Shown: positions 38,401 to 48,046 of the stretch, one piece after another | How positions within the stretch are numbered: the first letter of the stretch is position 1 | How the letters are laid out: each line of letters begins with the position of its first letter | NCBI GenBank assembly: GCA_937146725.1 | Contig: CAKZRU010000077.1 | Coordinates: forward strand, 60,882 to 124,881 | From: an uncultured Myxococcales bacterium | GTDB taxonomy: Bacteria; Myxococcota_A; Bradymonadia; UBA7976; VGTA01 | DNA length: 64,000 bases | Direction of reading: 5' to 3' | Made by a program: the position numbers and the translations under genes | The notes under the pieces: generated by a model | Seen by the model: the letters and a program-made list of their open reading frames with translations, nothing else | The model's database searches: none | What the model was told of the DNA's origin: nothing

Positions 38401-40833
38401 CTAAAGGTGCTTTAGAAAAATGAGCAGGGCATCTTGTTCTTCGATGCTTAGACTTTTCCATGCAGTTTTACTATTAACGGCCTCTCCGGCATGAGTTTGG
38501 ATGGCTTCGCTAATGGTAGAAGCACGGCCATCATGCCAATAGGTTCCGGTATATGCTAAGCCCCACAAAGCAGGTGTTTTGAAAGTTCTGGCGAGTTCTG
38601 TGTCTGGTTGGACATCATGTAGTAATAAATCAGTGTAAGCCGCTTGGCTTTGACTCTCGCTTAACTTGGGAATATGACAGCTTGCACAACCAATGGAATT
38701 GAAAAGTACTTCTCCTTGCTCATATTTAGTGGCTAGATCATCACTTAATTCTGTAGTTGGTGGCGCTAAGTTCGTTAAGAAAAATCTAAGCGCTGCAAAG
38801 TTTTCGGCACTGAACTCTGGGTCAGCAACAGCATCGCTATCTTCATAAATAGCAGTGGATATTTCCAAATGACTTGGGATAGTTAGACCAAGTTCGGCTG
38901 CAAGTGCATCACCTATAAAATGAGCAAGATCAGAGATTTGTGCGCGCCAACCATAGCGACCCAAACTTCCGTCCTGCAAATAACGGGCTTGTCCACGAAT
39001 GCCATCACCATTGGCATCATCTGGATCCGCATTGGCCAAAATGGCTTCATCAGGAATGGCTGCAATAATACCCAAACCAAAAGTTGGGAGCGCTTGACGA
39101 AGCTCAAAAGTATAGGTCATCCCCTCCGAATCTAAAGCCACCGGTGGTGCGCCATGGGCACTAAAACGGCGAATTAAAGCACCATCACTGTCGAGTGCCT
39201 CATAATCTTGCGAAAGTTGACGAACCGCACTGACCCCAGTGGGCCCAGAGCCTCCCACAAAGGGCTCAAAGTGACAGCCACGACAACTATCGCCGTTAAA
39301 AACAGGGCCCAAGCCTTTACTGATGGTAAAGTCAGTATCATACAAAGTTTGGCCTTTTTTGTATAAAACAAGCGCTTCTTGATCAAGTGTTGTTGTCGGT
39401 ACGCCCAAGTATGATGATGAACCAATTTCGGCTTGAGGTGGAATGAGCCCAGCAGACTTTTCGGCTCGTCCACCAAGGCTTTCTAAAAAGCTGATAAGAT
39501 CAATCCTGTCATCTACCGAGGCTTCTTGATAGGCTTGGCTACTGGCACTACCCTCACCACCATGTAAAGCAATCGCTTCATCTAAACTTCCGGCTCGGCC
39601 ATCATATAAATAAGGGCCGGTTGAGCTAATACCCCACAAGGGCTGAGTTCTGAACTCGGAGCCATTGGCCAAAGCCATGACTACTCCATCGGCTAAGTCC
39701 TCACCCATATCGTGAAGTAAGAGATCGGTATAGGCGGGTACTAAACCTCGTGGACCTTCCAAAGCAGGGGCATGGCACAGATCGCAACCCATCGCATAAA
39801 ATACCCCCTGTCCTCGTTCTTCTTGAACACCCAAAGGTTCGGGCATGGGTGCAGCAAGCAACATGGCCCAACTGACCAAGGCAAACAAATCTTCTTCAGC
39901 TAATTCCGGGTCTGGAATACTGTCGGCATCGGTCAAAGGCTCAGAAGGAGCGGCCGCTTGGTGAAAGCCTCTTTGCTCAATGATTGGCTTTTCAGCAGAG
40001 CGTAATGCCTGCTGCTGCATCGCTAGCATGGTGTTTGTGTCAGATTCATTGTTCTCATCATCACGATCGCTCGCCACTGAAGGAACAGGTAGGGCGGCTT
40101 GCAATTCAGCCGAGAGCGGATTACTCGTAATCCCTAAGTGATTAAAAAGCGGACCACGAATAAAGTTTTCAATACTAACGGTTTGGGCCTTTAAGCCAAA
40201 GCGTCCAACATAACCTTGGTCATAGTTGGGGCGTCCACTGATTCCATCACCATTACGATCATCCGGATCGGCCCTTGAGAGGATTTCTTCTTCAGGGATT
40301 TCTGCTAACAGACCAATGCCAAAAAAGGGAATGGGATTACGGCGCGTAAACAAGTTTGCGTCAGATTCCGGTAAAATCTTACTGAGGGCGGTGTTTGATG
40401 TTTCTTCATCTGTAACAGTATTTGTGTCAATATTTTCAGCTATGGGCTTAGCAAAGGTATTTAAAACACCACTTCGTGGACCACTTGGTACAAAACCACC
40501 GCCATTCAGCTGTTCGCCATAAATATAAAAGTCTCTGTAGTGACCTGCGGCACCACCAAAGGCGGGCTTTTCATGACAGCTACCACAAAATGTTACATTA
40601 AAATCAGGCCCTAAACCATCATTAAGCGTAAATCGACGAGTAGCGACTGCCAAACCAGCCTCAAATAAGGCTTGATCTTCCTCTGATAGATCGGGTCTTG
40701 GCTCACCTTGTATCGCATATATGTTTTCGGCAAGTGAAGCCGGAAGATCTGCTTCTGTTTCCGAATCACAAGCGAATACACTACAGGCTAAACCAATGAT
40801 GATTAACATTTTTTGTGCAGGAACATAAACCAT
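38401..40833 (-). CDS. Double-length di-haem oxidoreductase (putative peroxidase family) lipoprotein, four CXXCH
   Basis: An 810-residue exported protein with lipobox-like VFAC (Cys22). It carries four haem c motifs: CGSCH near 83, CDLCH near 348, CRGCH near 516 and CASCH near 715. Both halves show the same landmark order: DGLGPDFN or KGLGPVFN before the first haem, then ADPDDRNGDGI or ADPDDANGDGI, then LWGISSTGPYLYDGRAGS or LWGLAYTGTYWHDGRAST after the second haem. Each half thus resembles a complete di-haem oxidoreductase (normally about 450-500 residues), so the gene is a tandem in-frame duplication, with a shorter second unit. The family is haem c periplasmic, some members peroxidase-like or methanobactin-associated; activity here is unknown. 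Confidence 0.88.
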   Translation of the reverse strand: MVYVPAQKMLIIIGLACSVFACDSETEADLPASLAENIYAIQGEPRPDLSEEDQALFEAGLAVATRRFTLNDGLGPDFNVTFCGSCHEKPAFGGAAGHYRDFYIYGEQLNGGGFVPSGPRSGVLNTFAKPIAENIDTNTVTDEETSNTALSKILPESDANLFTRRNPIPFFGIGLLAEIPEEEILSRADPDDRNGDGISGRPNYDQGYVGRFGLKAQTVSIENFIRGPLFNHLGITSNPLSAELQAALPVPSVASDRDDENNESDTNTMLAMQQQALRSAEKPIIEQRGFHQAAAPSEPLTDADSIPDPELAEEDLFALVSWAMLLAAPMPEPLGVQEERGQGVFYAMGCDLCHAPALEGPRGLVPAYTDLLLHDMGEDLADGVVMALANGSEFRTQPLWGISSTGPYLYDGRAGSLDEAIALHGGEGSASSQAYQEASVDDRIDLISFLESLGGRAEKSAGLIPPQAEIGSSSYLGVPTTTLDQEALVLYKKGQTLYDTDFTISKGLGPVFNGDSCRGCHFEPFVGGSGPTGVSAVRQLSQDYEALDSDGALIRRFSAHGAPPVALDSEGMTYTFELRQALPTFGLGIIAAIPDEAILANADPDDANGDGIRGQARYLQDGSLGRYGWRAQISDLAHFIGDALAAELGLTIPSHLEISTAIYEDSDAVADPEFSAENFAALRFFLTNLAPPTTELSDDLATKYEQGEVLFNSIGCASCHIPKLSESQSQAAYTDLLLHDVQPDTELARTFKTPALWGLAYTGTYWHDGRASTISEAIQTHAGEAVNSKTAWKSLSIEEQDALLIFLKHL

Positions 40834-41110
40834 AAAGTTACTCTGAGTTTTTTAAGTTTTCACTGATCTTATCGCCAAGTCTAGCATACACGAAAGCCTA
40901 AAGTAGCTTGGTTGCTATTTTTTGACAACAATGTTCTTTTTTTTAGAACTGAATATTCTCGCTAAGTAAAAAGAATGATTTAATTTATTTTAGGCATAGC
41001 TTTTTAATTAATATAACTTACGAAAAAATATATGCTTCCGCTAAAGCAGATCCTTTTTTCTAGTTTATTCCCGATTCAGTCATCTGCTCCGAGATTTAGA
41101 CTCTTAACGA

Positions 41111-41566
41111 TTATAAGTAGTCGTCATCCTCGTCATCTTCATCATAATAGTCATCAAAGCCATCCTCGAAGCTTCCCTCGTAATTACCTTCTTCGTAGTC
41201 AGCATCCTCTTCGTAGTCAGCATCTTCTTCGTAGTCAGCATCTTCTTCGTAGTCAGCATCTTCTTCGTAGTCAGCATCAAAGTCTTCATCAAAATTGCCT
41301 TCTTCAAAGTCATCTTCGTATTCAGTATCTCCTTCACCCTCATCATCGTCATCAAAATCACTGAACTGATAGCTATTAAATGCTCTTAAACTATTGCTTA
41401 GAACCATATAATTCAGTGAAGACTTTTTGTGATCAACCAAGATGATTGTAGCAACTGGTACAGCACTCAAATTGCAAAACTCCTCTAAACAGTAAGTTGT
41501 TTGGGCGAGTTCAGAATGGAAGAGCGAAGAGATTTGAACATGATCAGTAGATGTTTCAATCAACAT
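41111..41566 (-). CDS. Small protein with hyper-acidic repeat tail, unknown function
   Basis: A 151-residue protein with an excellent AAAGGAG ribosome site before its ATG, so it is very probably real despite low complexity. Residues 1-70 look globular (TIILVDHKKSSLNYMVLS). Residues about 72-150 are almost all Asp, Glu and Tyr, including four to five 6-residue DADYEE repeats encoded by 18-bp tandem DNA repeats. Net charge is strongly negative. Acidic tails can act as DNA or histone mimics, calcium buffers or chaperone-like sinks; none is shown here. It is divergent from the nfeD gene across a 412-bp gap. Unknown family. Confidence 0.7.
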   Translation of the reverse strand: MLIETSTDHVQISSLFHSELAQTTYCLEEFCNLSAVPVATIILVDHKKSSLNYMVLSNSLRAFNSYQFSDFDDDDEGEGDTEYEDDFEEGNFDEDFDADYEEDADYEEDADYEEDADYEEDADYEEGNYEGSFEDGFDDYYDEDDEDDDYL

Positions 41567-41978
41567 ATCTTAGGCTCCTTTAGCTTATAGATCTTTTTAG
41601 ACAGTTTGTAAGAAGTAAAATTGAGAGATACACAAAGGGTCTAGGCAATAAAAATCTTCATCAAGAAATCACGCCTCAATCTCTATGTGAATGGTCATTT
41701 AAGATCGGTACAAAATAGAAACAGCTAAAGTTGGTCAAGTAAAATTTCGTCTTTTTTATATAGCACTTAAATCATAGGTGTTTAGAGTCTTTTTAAGTTA
41801 TCCTTGATCATCGTTTCTTACAAGTAAACTTGCTTGTTAAGAGCCACATAAGATTATTTTATGGCCAGACTCTACCCCTATTTAAAACAAAGATCTTGCT
41901 TACTTTGTTGAGCATAGGGAAGAAATATTGTTCAATAGCGTTTAAACATACAACTCATCTTCAGCACGAGGTTCACTA
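41567..41978. other. 412-bp intergenic region, divergent promoters expected
   Basis: AT-rich gap between the acidic-tail gene (minus) and the nfeD operon (plus). It holds the ribosome sites at both ends and a small inverted repeat CAAGT-AA-ACTTG at 41821-41832. I see no RNA gene or additional coding frame with support. Confidence 0.4.
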
Positions 41979-43565
41979 ATGCTCGATTCAAGGATAAGCA
42001 ACTTCAAGATAGCGGTGTTTAAAAGTAAACGTACACTAGCTTTCTTACTGACCCTAATCATAAGCTCAAGTATTGTAACTCAAGATATTTGGGCTGACAA
42101 ACTAGAACCAAAGCAAGAATCCCCTCAAAAAATAAAAGAAGACTCTAAAAAAGAAGTAAAACAAGAGTCTTCAATCGCTGATGATGCAACTCCAGCCAAG
42201 TATAAGGTACCTACAGTAAAGGAACTCCCTTTGTTGGATGGCCCATCTTTGGTGATTCCCATTCATGGAACAATCGATTTAGGTCTGCCTCATTACATCG
42301 AGCGAAGCTTGAGTGAACATCCAGAGGCCAAATCTATTATTTTGGAAGTGGATACCTTAGGTGGGCGAGTTGATGCCGCAATTAAGATTAGAGACATTCT
42401 TTTAAGTGAACAGCGACCGGTTATCGCCTATATTTACCGACGTGCAATCAGCGCAGGCGCCTTAATTAGTTATGCTGCTGATTATATCGTCTTTAGTCCG
42501 GGCTCTACCATGGGAGCGGCAACACCGATTCAAATGGATAATGGTCAAGCTAAAGCGGTCGGCGAAAAAATGGTCAGTTATTTCCGCTCGGAAATGAGAG
42601 CAACCGCCGAAGCAAAGGGTCGTGATGGAGATTTGGCAGAATCAATGGTAGATGCAGACAAAGAAGTGCCTGAAGTCAGCATCAAGGGTAAGCTATTAAC
42701 ACTGACCAATGACATGGCGGTTAAGTTTGGTGTTGCCAATGCTGTGATCGACTCACCTAAAGAACTTTTTATGACTTTGGGGCTCAAAGAAGCACAAAGT
42801 GTAAGAGCAGAAGAAAGCTGGTCGGAGGCTGTCGCTCGGGCGGTCACCGACCCTACCCTAAGCGGCTTATTGATGTCACTTGGGATGCTTGGTATTATGG
42901 TTGAGCTTTATACTCCCGGCGTTGGATTTGCTGGTATTTTAGGCTTTTTATCACTTCTATTGTTCTTTTTAGGCCACAAAATTGCCGGCTTAGCAGGTTC
43001 AGAGGAGTTATTGGCGATTATTGTAGGTATGGCTTTGCTTGCCGCCGAAGTTTTTGTCATTCCTGGCTTTGGTATCGCCGGCGTTTTAGGCCTCACCTTT
43101 TTGGCTATGGGACTCGTCACTTCCATGGGAGAATTACCCGAGGGGATCCTATGGGATTATGGTCATTTTCAAGATCCTTTTCGAGTTTTCTTGTATGCAC
43201 TTGGTGTTACGATTCTTTTGGCTATTATTGTTGCCAAGTATTTGCCACGTTCCCGCTTTGGTTCTTGGTTGGTACTTGATCAAGATTTAAGTGCAAGCAA
43301 TACCCAGCAAGAACAACTCACAGAGGGCACAGCCACTCATCTTCCGGTAAATGTGGGCGATCAAGGTCAAGTAACCGCACCGCTTAGGCTTTCGGGTAAG
43401 GCACGCTTTGGTAAGGAAATTATCGATGTGATCAGCCAAGTTGATTACTTGGACAAAGGACAAGATGTTGAAATTATCGAAATCAGAGGTAATCGTGTTG
43501 TTGTGGTCGCTTGTGAACAGAGCCTTGATCAGACTCAGACAATCGAATTGAACTCGAAAAGCTGA
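41979..43565 (+). CDS. NfeD-family membrane-bound serine protease (NfeD1b/ClpP-class)
   Basis: A 528-residue protein with a CGAGGT ribosome site. Order: signal/anchor (about 15-40), a Lys/Glu-rich linker, a ClpP-like protease domain (about 85-270), a cluster of four to five membrane helices (about 295-425) and a C-terminal OB-fold NfeD domain (about 455-525). The protease motifs are VDTLGGRVDAAIKIRDILL and AISAGALISYAADYIVF with nucleophile Ser158; Lys197 is a good catalytic partner. NfeD1b proteases cleave membrane proteins such as stomatin-like partners. The next gene is the SPFH protein FloA, the classic gene pair for this family. Confidence 0.93.
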   Translation: MLDSRISNFKIAVFKSKRTLAFLLTLIISSSIVTQDIWADKLEPKQESPQKIKEDSKKEVKQESSIADDATPAKYKVPTVKELPLLDGPSLVIPIHGTIDLGLPHYIERSLSEHPEAKSIILEVDTLGGRVDAAIKIRDILLSEQRPVIAYIYRRAISAGALISYAADYIVFSPGSTMGAATPIQMDNGQAKAVGEKMVSYFRSEMRATAEAKGRDGDLAESMVDADKEVPEVSIKGKLLTLTNDMAVKFGVANAVIDSPKELFMTLGLKEAQSVRAEESWSEAVARAVTDPTLSGLLMSLGMLGIMVELYTPGVGFAGILGFLSLLLFFLGHKIAGLAGSEELLAIIVGMALLAAEVFVIPGFGIAGVLGLTFLAMGLVTSMGELPEGILWDYGHFQDPFRVFLYALGVTILLAIIVAKYLPRSRFGSWLVLDQDLSASNTQQEQLTEGTATHLPVNVGDQGQVTAPLRLSGKARFGKEIIDVISQVDYLDKGQDVEIIEIRGNRVVVVACEQSLDQTQTIELNSKS

Positions 43566-43704
43566 AATAATTAAGAAAGGTTAAGTGCATAATTCATTTG
43601 ACCTATACCTTAGTTTTTATCTCGGTTTATGATAATACTTGTACACAATTAAACTTTTTATAAACTTAAACCCCCAAACTATTTCTCTCATGGAGATTCA
43701 CTCA

Positions 43705-44664
43705 ATGAATATAGAGCTCATTATTGCTTTTGGTGCCATTGTTGGCCTGTTTGTTTTCTTACACTTTGTTCCAGTCGGTCTGTGGATTTCAGCGAATCTA
43801 TCCAATACCAAAGTGGGCATTGGTCAATTGATTGCCATGCGACTACGCCGTGTTGACCCTAAATCCGTGGTTGAGCCCATGATCAATGCGGTCAAAGCAG
43901 GCTTAAACATTAATCTAGGTCTTTTGGAGGCACATTATTTATCAGGTGGTGATGTAGAGCGTGTGATCAGAGCTTTGATTTCGGCACAAAAGGCGGGCAT
44001 TGATCTATCCTTTGACCGAGCAACAGCAATTGATCTGGCTGGTCGTGATGTACTTGAGGCTGTCAAGATGAGCGTAAATCCACGCGTGATTCAAACGCCC
44101 AAAGTGGCTGCAGTTGCCGGTGATGGTATTCAGTTGATTGTACTCAGCCGAATTACTGTGCGTGCTAATATTGAGCGCCTTGTTGGTGGTGCCGGTGAGG
44201 AAACCATTGTGGCTCGGGTGGGCGAGGGGATTGTCACAACCATCGGTTCTTCAAATACACACAAGTTAGTGCTTGAGAACCCAGATCGTATTTCCAAAGA
44301 GGTTATCAGCAAGGGTCTTGATTCTGGTACAGCTTTTGAAATTCTTTCTATCGATATTGCTGATATTGATGTTGGTCAAAACATTGGTGCGAAACTGCAA
44401 ATTGACCAGGCAGAGGCTGATAAGAACATCGCCCAAGCTCGTGCGGAAAGTCGTCGTGCCGAAGCGGTTGCAGCCGAGCAAGAAAATAAGGCTCGAGTCC
44501 AAGAAGCTCGTGCGTCTGTGGTTATGGCAGAAGCTGAAGTACCCAAAGCTATTGCTCAAGCCCTACAAAACGGCAATATTGGCTACATGGACTATTTACA
44601 AATGAAAAACTTGGAAGCTGACACTGAAATGCGTTCTAAGATCTCTAATCCAGAAGGTAGATAA
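43705..44664 (+). CDS. floA: Flotillin-like SPFH protein FloA
   Basis: Start at the ATG at 43705, 9 nt after GGAG; an upstream Met at 43639 gives an unusual leader. The 319-residue protein has an N-terminal membrane hairpin ([20 protein letters not shown]), the SPFH domain (about 30-250) with the family segment [20 protein letters not shown], and a C-terminal coiled coil rich in Ala/Glu/Arg ([18 protein letters not shown]). FloA scaffolds detergent-resistant membrane microdomains and helps organise membrane proteins. It is coupled to the upstream NfeD gene and lies 3 bp from the downstream short gene, so one operon is likely. Confidence 0.95.
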   Translation: MNIELIIAFGAIVGLFVFLHFVPVGLWISANLSNTKVGIGQLIAMRLRRVDPKSVVEPMINAVKAGLNINLGLLEAHYLSGGDVERVIRALISAQKAGIDLSFDRATAIDLAGRDVLEAVKMSVNPRVIQTPKVAAVAGDGIQLIVLSRITVRANIERLVGGAGEETIVARVGEGIVTTIGSSNTHKLVLENPDRISKEVISKGLDSGTAFEILSIDIADIDVGQNIGAKLQIDQAEADKNIAQARAESRRAEAVAAEQENKARVQEARASVVMAEAEVPKAIAQALQNGNIGYMDYLQMKNLEADTEMRSKISNPEGR

Positions 44665-44667
44665 GCT

Positions 44668-44994
44668 GTGTCACTCTCCAAGCTCTTACCCACCTTAGAT
44701 AATGCTGGCCGACGCTTGGTTTTAGCTGAAATTGTCGGTGAGCCTGTCAGTGTAAAATTGGCTCGTCGTCGGCATGAGCAAGGTCAAGTAAATACATCCA
44801 AACCGAAAAGTGCTGTCGTCACCAAGGTTAACATTGAGGATAAGAGCCGGGATTTCGCTAAACAAGTTGAGCAAGTTGAACAAGTTGAGCAAGTTGAGCA
44901 AGTTGAGCAAGTTGAGCAAGTTGAGCAAGTTGAACGGGCTGAGGACTGTGTTTTTGAGCAACTCGTTCAAGAGCTCAATGAGGGTGAAGAATAA
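44668..44994 (+). CDS. Small protein with (VEQ)n repeat, FloA-operon partner, unknown function
   Basis: A 108-residue protein starting at GTG, 3 bp after the floA stop, with AGAAGG about 9 nt upstream. Residues 1-40 form a helical head (LPTLDNAGRRLVLAEIVGE) with a basic patch (KLARRRHE). Residues about 66-89 are eight Val-Glu-Gln triplets, a glutamine/acidic helix that can form a coiled coil, and the C-terminus is acidic. No signal peptide. The short head and coiled-coil tail suggest an adaptor or oligomerising partner for FloA or the downstream protein; this is inference from gene order. Confidence 0.7.
   Translation: MSLSKLLPTLDNAGRRLVLAEIVGEPVSVKLARRRHEQGQVNTSKPKSAVVTKVNIEDKSRDFAKQVEQVEQVEQVEQVEQVEQVEQVERAEDCVFEQLVQELNEGEE
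44862..44933. repeat. Eight 9-bp tandem repeats (CAAGTTGAG type)
   Basis: Eight consecutive 9-bp units, coding Val-Glu-Gln, with only A/G variation at one position. Slippage keeps frame and alters coiled-coil length in the FloA-operon small protein. Confidence 0.95.
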
Positions 44995-46691
44995 TGGATA
45001 AGCAAACGCTCAATTGGTTACTTGATCAAGTTCTCGAACATTGGTTTTGGGTCTTGATAATCTTATTCAATATCTTTGGAAGAGATAATTCTGAACAAGA
45101 TTCAGAGCCAAATCCACTTCCGACAAGCTCAGAACCAAATCCTCAGGATTATGCCTATCCGTCCGATGACTCCCAAAGTTATGATCCTGACTTTTCACAG
45201 GAGATCGATTGGAGTGTGTATGAAGATGACGACCAATATTCAAGTTCTGAATTAAGCGAAACATTACAAAACTTTCGACACAATGAGGTAACATCTGCCT
45301 TAACTCGGGGTTCTAATGCCTTAAGTGATGCAGATGATGATTTAAAAGAACTGCTTATCCTTTCCTCTAAATATAAAGAGGTTTGGCAAGTATGCTCACC
45401 AAGCTTTCTTAAGATAGAACGTGAGATTTACTCCAAAGTTTCTGAATTACAAGATGAGCTTAAACACTTAAAGGCAGTAGTGGATGAGTCTTTGGATAAA
45501 CGAATTCTTGAAGACATCTACACATTTAGATCAGCCTGTCTTGAAATACGTAACAGCTTGCAGACCATGAAGAGTTTCTATGTGACTCTGCCTCCATTCT
45601 CAGAAATGCGGGAAGCTTTTAGTCTGCTACAGCATGATATTCAGCCTTTCTGTACTCATAATTATCGCTCAGAGATAAAACCAAATGTTGAGTTTTTAGT
45701 TTTGCCCATGTCGGCATATTCTTTACACCAAAAGCTTCAGTATCTTTTTGGACACGAAGTGCGTTGTGTCTTTATTAATTATGAGATTCTTTCAGAGCCT
45801 ACTCTTTGGCCTTTACTTGGGCAAGAGACACCATATCTTCTTAAGAGTATTAGCCCTCAGTGGCCACAGGAATGGAAAGAATGGTGTAAAGGCGAGCGTT
45901 CAGTGCCTTTACCAAAAACTCATCGTCGCTCTTTAAAATGGCGAGTTGAGGAAAGCTTAAATATGTGGGGCACCCAACTTTTGGGGATTTACCTCATGAC
46001 TTTGCGCTATGGGCCTTCTGGACCGCAAGCCTTGATCGAAGAGCAAAGAGTAAACGGTGATCTCAACGATGAAAAGTTAGTTTTAATCGGTGCACAAAAG
46101 AGTCGACGTGGATATCAAACTCGTTTGGCCCCTTTAGCGATTCAAATGGAAGTGTCTCTTTGTACCCTAAGAATGAATGGCTATTTAAGAGAGGCTGATA
46201 AAATCTCAGAAAAATGGCGTTCGATGATTGGGCATGAACTCAAGATAATGGTGGACACCGGTAAGCAGATTCCCTTTCCTTTGCGCTTGGTCGTGGGCAA
46301 AATTCAAGAGTGGGTCCAAAGCTTACACCAGCAAACTTGGGCATCATGGCGCAATGAACGCTTTGAGTCTCTTTCAGGACTCACTTTAAGTCGTGGACAA
46401 TGGGGACAAGTAGAAATGCAAGCACAGCAAGTGATTTCAGCTGACCCTAATCTTGTGTTCAGTGAGCGTACCAAATGGGTTGCCTTGGCGCATGCAGCAC
46501 AAACTTCACCAGAATTTGTGGCAAGAGTGTTTAAGGCCGCCGAAAGCTTACATTTTGACGATCAGCTTTGGTCTGATAGTAGCTCCAATCTTGTTCGTTC
46601 TAGTAACAGCGAACGCGATGATCTTATAGCCGCTATTGCTCTTGCTGATCTCTTTAGTCGAAGACCGGTTGGTCAATTGCAAAGATTTTAA
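44994..46691 (+). CDS. Membrane-anchored protein of unknown function in the nfeD-floA operon
   Basis: A 565-residue protein whose ATG overlaps the previous TAA by one base (TAATG), indicating translational coupling. Residues about 8-28 are one hydrophobic segment (VLEHWFWVLIILFNIFG); about 33-95 is an acidic, Ser/Asp/Tyr-rich disordered linker; about 100-210 is helical (coiled-coil-like LQDELKHLKAVVDESLDK); the rest is mixed globular with Trp-rich segments (LWPLLGQETPYLL, PQWPQEWKEWC). No known catalytic motif is recognised. Topology and gene order suggest a single-pass membrane partner of FloA. Family unknown. A 15-bp repeat begins at its stop codon. Confidence 0.75.
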   Translation: MDKQTLNWLLDQVLEHWFWVLIILFNIFGRDNSEQDSEPNPLPTSSEPNPQDYAYPSDDSQSYDPDFSQEIDWSVYEDDDQYSSSELSETLQNFRHNEVTSALTRGSNALSDADDDLKELLILSSKYKEVWQVCSPSFLKIEREIYSKVSELQDELKHLKAVVDESLDKRILEDIYTFRSACLEIRNSLQTMKSFYVTLPPFSEMREAFSLLQHDIQPFCTHNYRSEIKPNVEFLVLPMSAYSLHQKLQYLFGHEVRCVFINYEILSEPTLWPLLGQETPYLLKSISPQWPQEWKEWCKGERSVPLPKTHRRSLKWRVEESLNMWGTQLLGIYLMTLRYGPSGPQALIEEQRVNGDLNDEKLVLIGAQKSRRGYQTRLAPLAIQMEVSLCTLRMNGYLREADKISEKWRSMIGHELKIMVDTGKQIPFPLRLVVGKIQEWVQSLHQQTWASWRNERFESLSGLTLSRGQWGQVEMQAQQVISADPNLVFSERTKWVALAHAAQTSPEFVARVFKAAESLHFDDQLWSDSSSNLVRSSNSERDDLIAAIALADLFSRRPVGQLQRF

Positions 46692-46731
46692 GACTCGCAG
46701 ATTTAAGACTCGCAGATTTAAGACTCGCAAA
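46687..46731. repeat. Three 15-bp tandem repeats spanning the stop codon
   Basis: Three copies of TTTAAGACTCGCAGA (last slightly degenerate). The first copy contains the TAA stop of the 565-residue gene, so each copy carries a TAA in the same frame. It probably arose by replication slippage. Confidence 0.9.
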
Positions 46732-46738
46732 TCGAATC

Positions 46739-46763
46739 AAACTCATAAATGTGTGCTGAGTTT
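46739..46763 (+). terminator. Weak hairpin downstream of nfeD-floA operon
   Basis: AAACTCA and TGAGTTT pair as a 7-bp stem with an 11-nt loop, 48 bp after the last stop codon. The following sequence is AATTAAA rather than a clean T-tract, so termination is possible but not strong. Confidence 0.3.
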
Positions 46764-46957
46764 AATTAAACAGAGTGTTGTATGCAGAACAAGCCTTGAC
46801 TAAATCAATCGCTGTCGCCTATCTTCACCTTGCTTTTTGAAGCTGTTTTTAAAGTTAGTTTTGGTGTTTTTAACCTAAAAATTTTGACTTAGGTTATTTG
46901 GGGCAAGTTTTGCTCAAATAAGCATCATCTTAATCTGAACCAATAAAGAGGTATAGC

Positions 46958-48031
46958 ATGGCGGATCTATTTGAAAATCCAATTGGTCTATGTGGTTTTG
47001 AGTTTGTTGAGTTTGCGGCAAGTGAGCGTGGGATCATTGAGCCAATTTTTGAAACCATCGGTTTTACCAAGATTGCCAAGCATCGCAGCAAGGCGGTGGA
47101 ACTATGGCGTCAGGGAGACATTAACTTTTTGGTAAATTACGAGCCTAATAGTCATGCAGCCTTTTTCTCCCAAGAGCATGGACCATCGGCATGTGCAATG
47201 GGCTTTAGGGTTAAAAATGCCGCCCAAGCTTATGCTGAATGCCTAAGTCGTGGAGCCGAGCCCGTTCCCACTCATCCCGGGATTTCCGAGCTAAATATTC
47301 CTGCCATCAAGGGTATAGGTGGTGCTTTAATTTACTTTATTGATCGCTTTGGGGAGCAAAACTCTATTTATGATGTTGACTTTGAGTATTTAGAGGGTGT
47401 GGATTCTAAGCCAGACGGCTGTGGCTTTAAGATCATCGATCACCTCACTCACAATGTTTACAAAGGCCGCATGGATTATTGGGCCAATTATTATGAAAAG
47501 CTCTTTAATTTTAGAGAAATCCGTTTCTTTGATATCAAGGGCGAATACACATCTTTAATTTCAAGAGCCTTGACTGCCCCTGACGGCTTGATTCGCATTC
47601 CGCTCAATGAAGAAAAATCGGAAAAAGTAGGTCAAATCGAAGAATATTTACGAGAGTACAAGGGCGAGGGCATTCAGCATATTGCCTTTTCCTGTGATGA
47701 CTTAATCGCCTGTTGGGATAGATTAAAGGCTCAGGGCGTTAAGTTTATGACCGCCCCACCAACCACCTATTATGAGATGCTTGATACCCGACTTCCTAAT
47801 CATGGCGAACCTAAAGCAGAGCTTCAAAAAAGAGGCATCTTACTAGACGGTAGCACCGAAGGCGGACAGCCAAGATTATTACTGCAGATCTTCTCAGAAA
47901 AAGCCATTGGACCCATCTTCTTTGAGTTTATCCAAAGAAAAGAGGACGAGGGCTTTGGCGAAGGGAACTTCAAAGCCCTTTTCGAGTCTATTGAACGCGA
48001 CCAAATCAACCGTGGAGTGATTAAGGTTTAA
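46958..48031 (+). CDS. hppD: 4-hydroxyphenylpyruvate dioxygenase
   Basis: A 357-residue enzyme of the usual bacterial length. Iron ligands align exactly with Pseudomonas HPPD (His161, His240, Glu322): here His162 (IDHLTHNV), His241 (IQHIAFSC) and Glu323 (FFEFIQRK). It converts 4-hydroxyphenylpyruvate to homogentisate with O2 and CO2 release, the committed step of tyrosine breakdown and also the source of tocopherol-type or pyomelanin precursors. Good AGAGGT ribosome site, 7 nt from the ATG. No homogentisate dioxygenase, maleylacetoacetate isomerase or fumarylacetoacetase lies adjacent, so the pathway must be completed elsewhere. It converges on the methylase gene with a 15-bp gap. Confidence 0.96.
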   Translation: MADLFENPIGLCGFEFVEFAASERGIIEPIFETIGFTKIAKHRSKAVELWRQGDINFLVNYEPNSHAAFFSQEHGPSACAMGFRVKNAAQAYAECLSRGAEPVPTHPGISELNIPAIKGIGGALIYFIDRFGEQNSIYDVDFEYLEGVDSKPDGCGFKIIDHLTHNVYKGRMDYWANYYEKLFNFREIRFFDIKGEYTSLISRALTAPDGLIRIPLNEEKSEKVGQIEEYLREYKGEGIQHIAFSCDDLIACWDRLKAQGVKFMTAPPTTYYEMLDTRLPNHGEPKAELQKRGILLDGSTEGGQPRLLLQIFSEKAIGPIFFEFIQRKEDEGFGEGNFKALFESIERDQINRGVIKV

Positions 48032-48046
48032 TCAAAAAGCTAAAAG

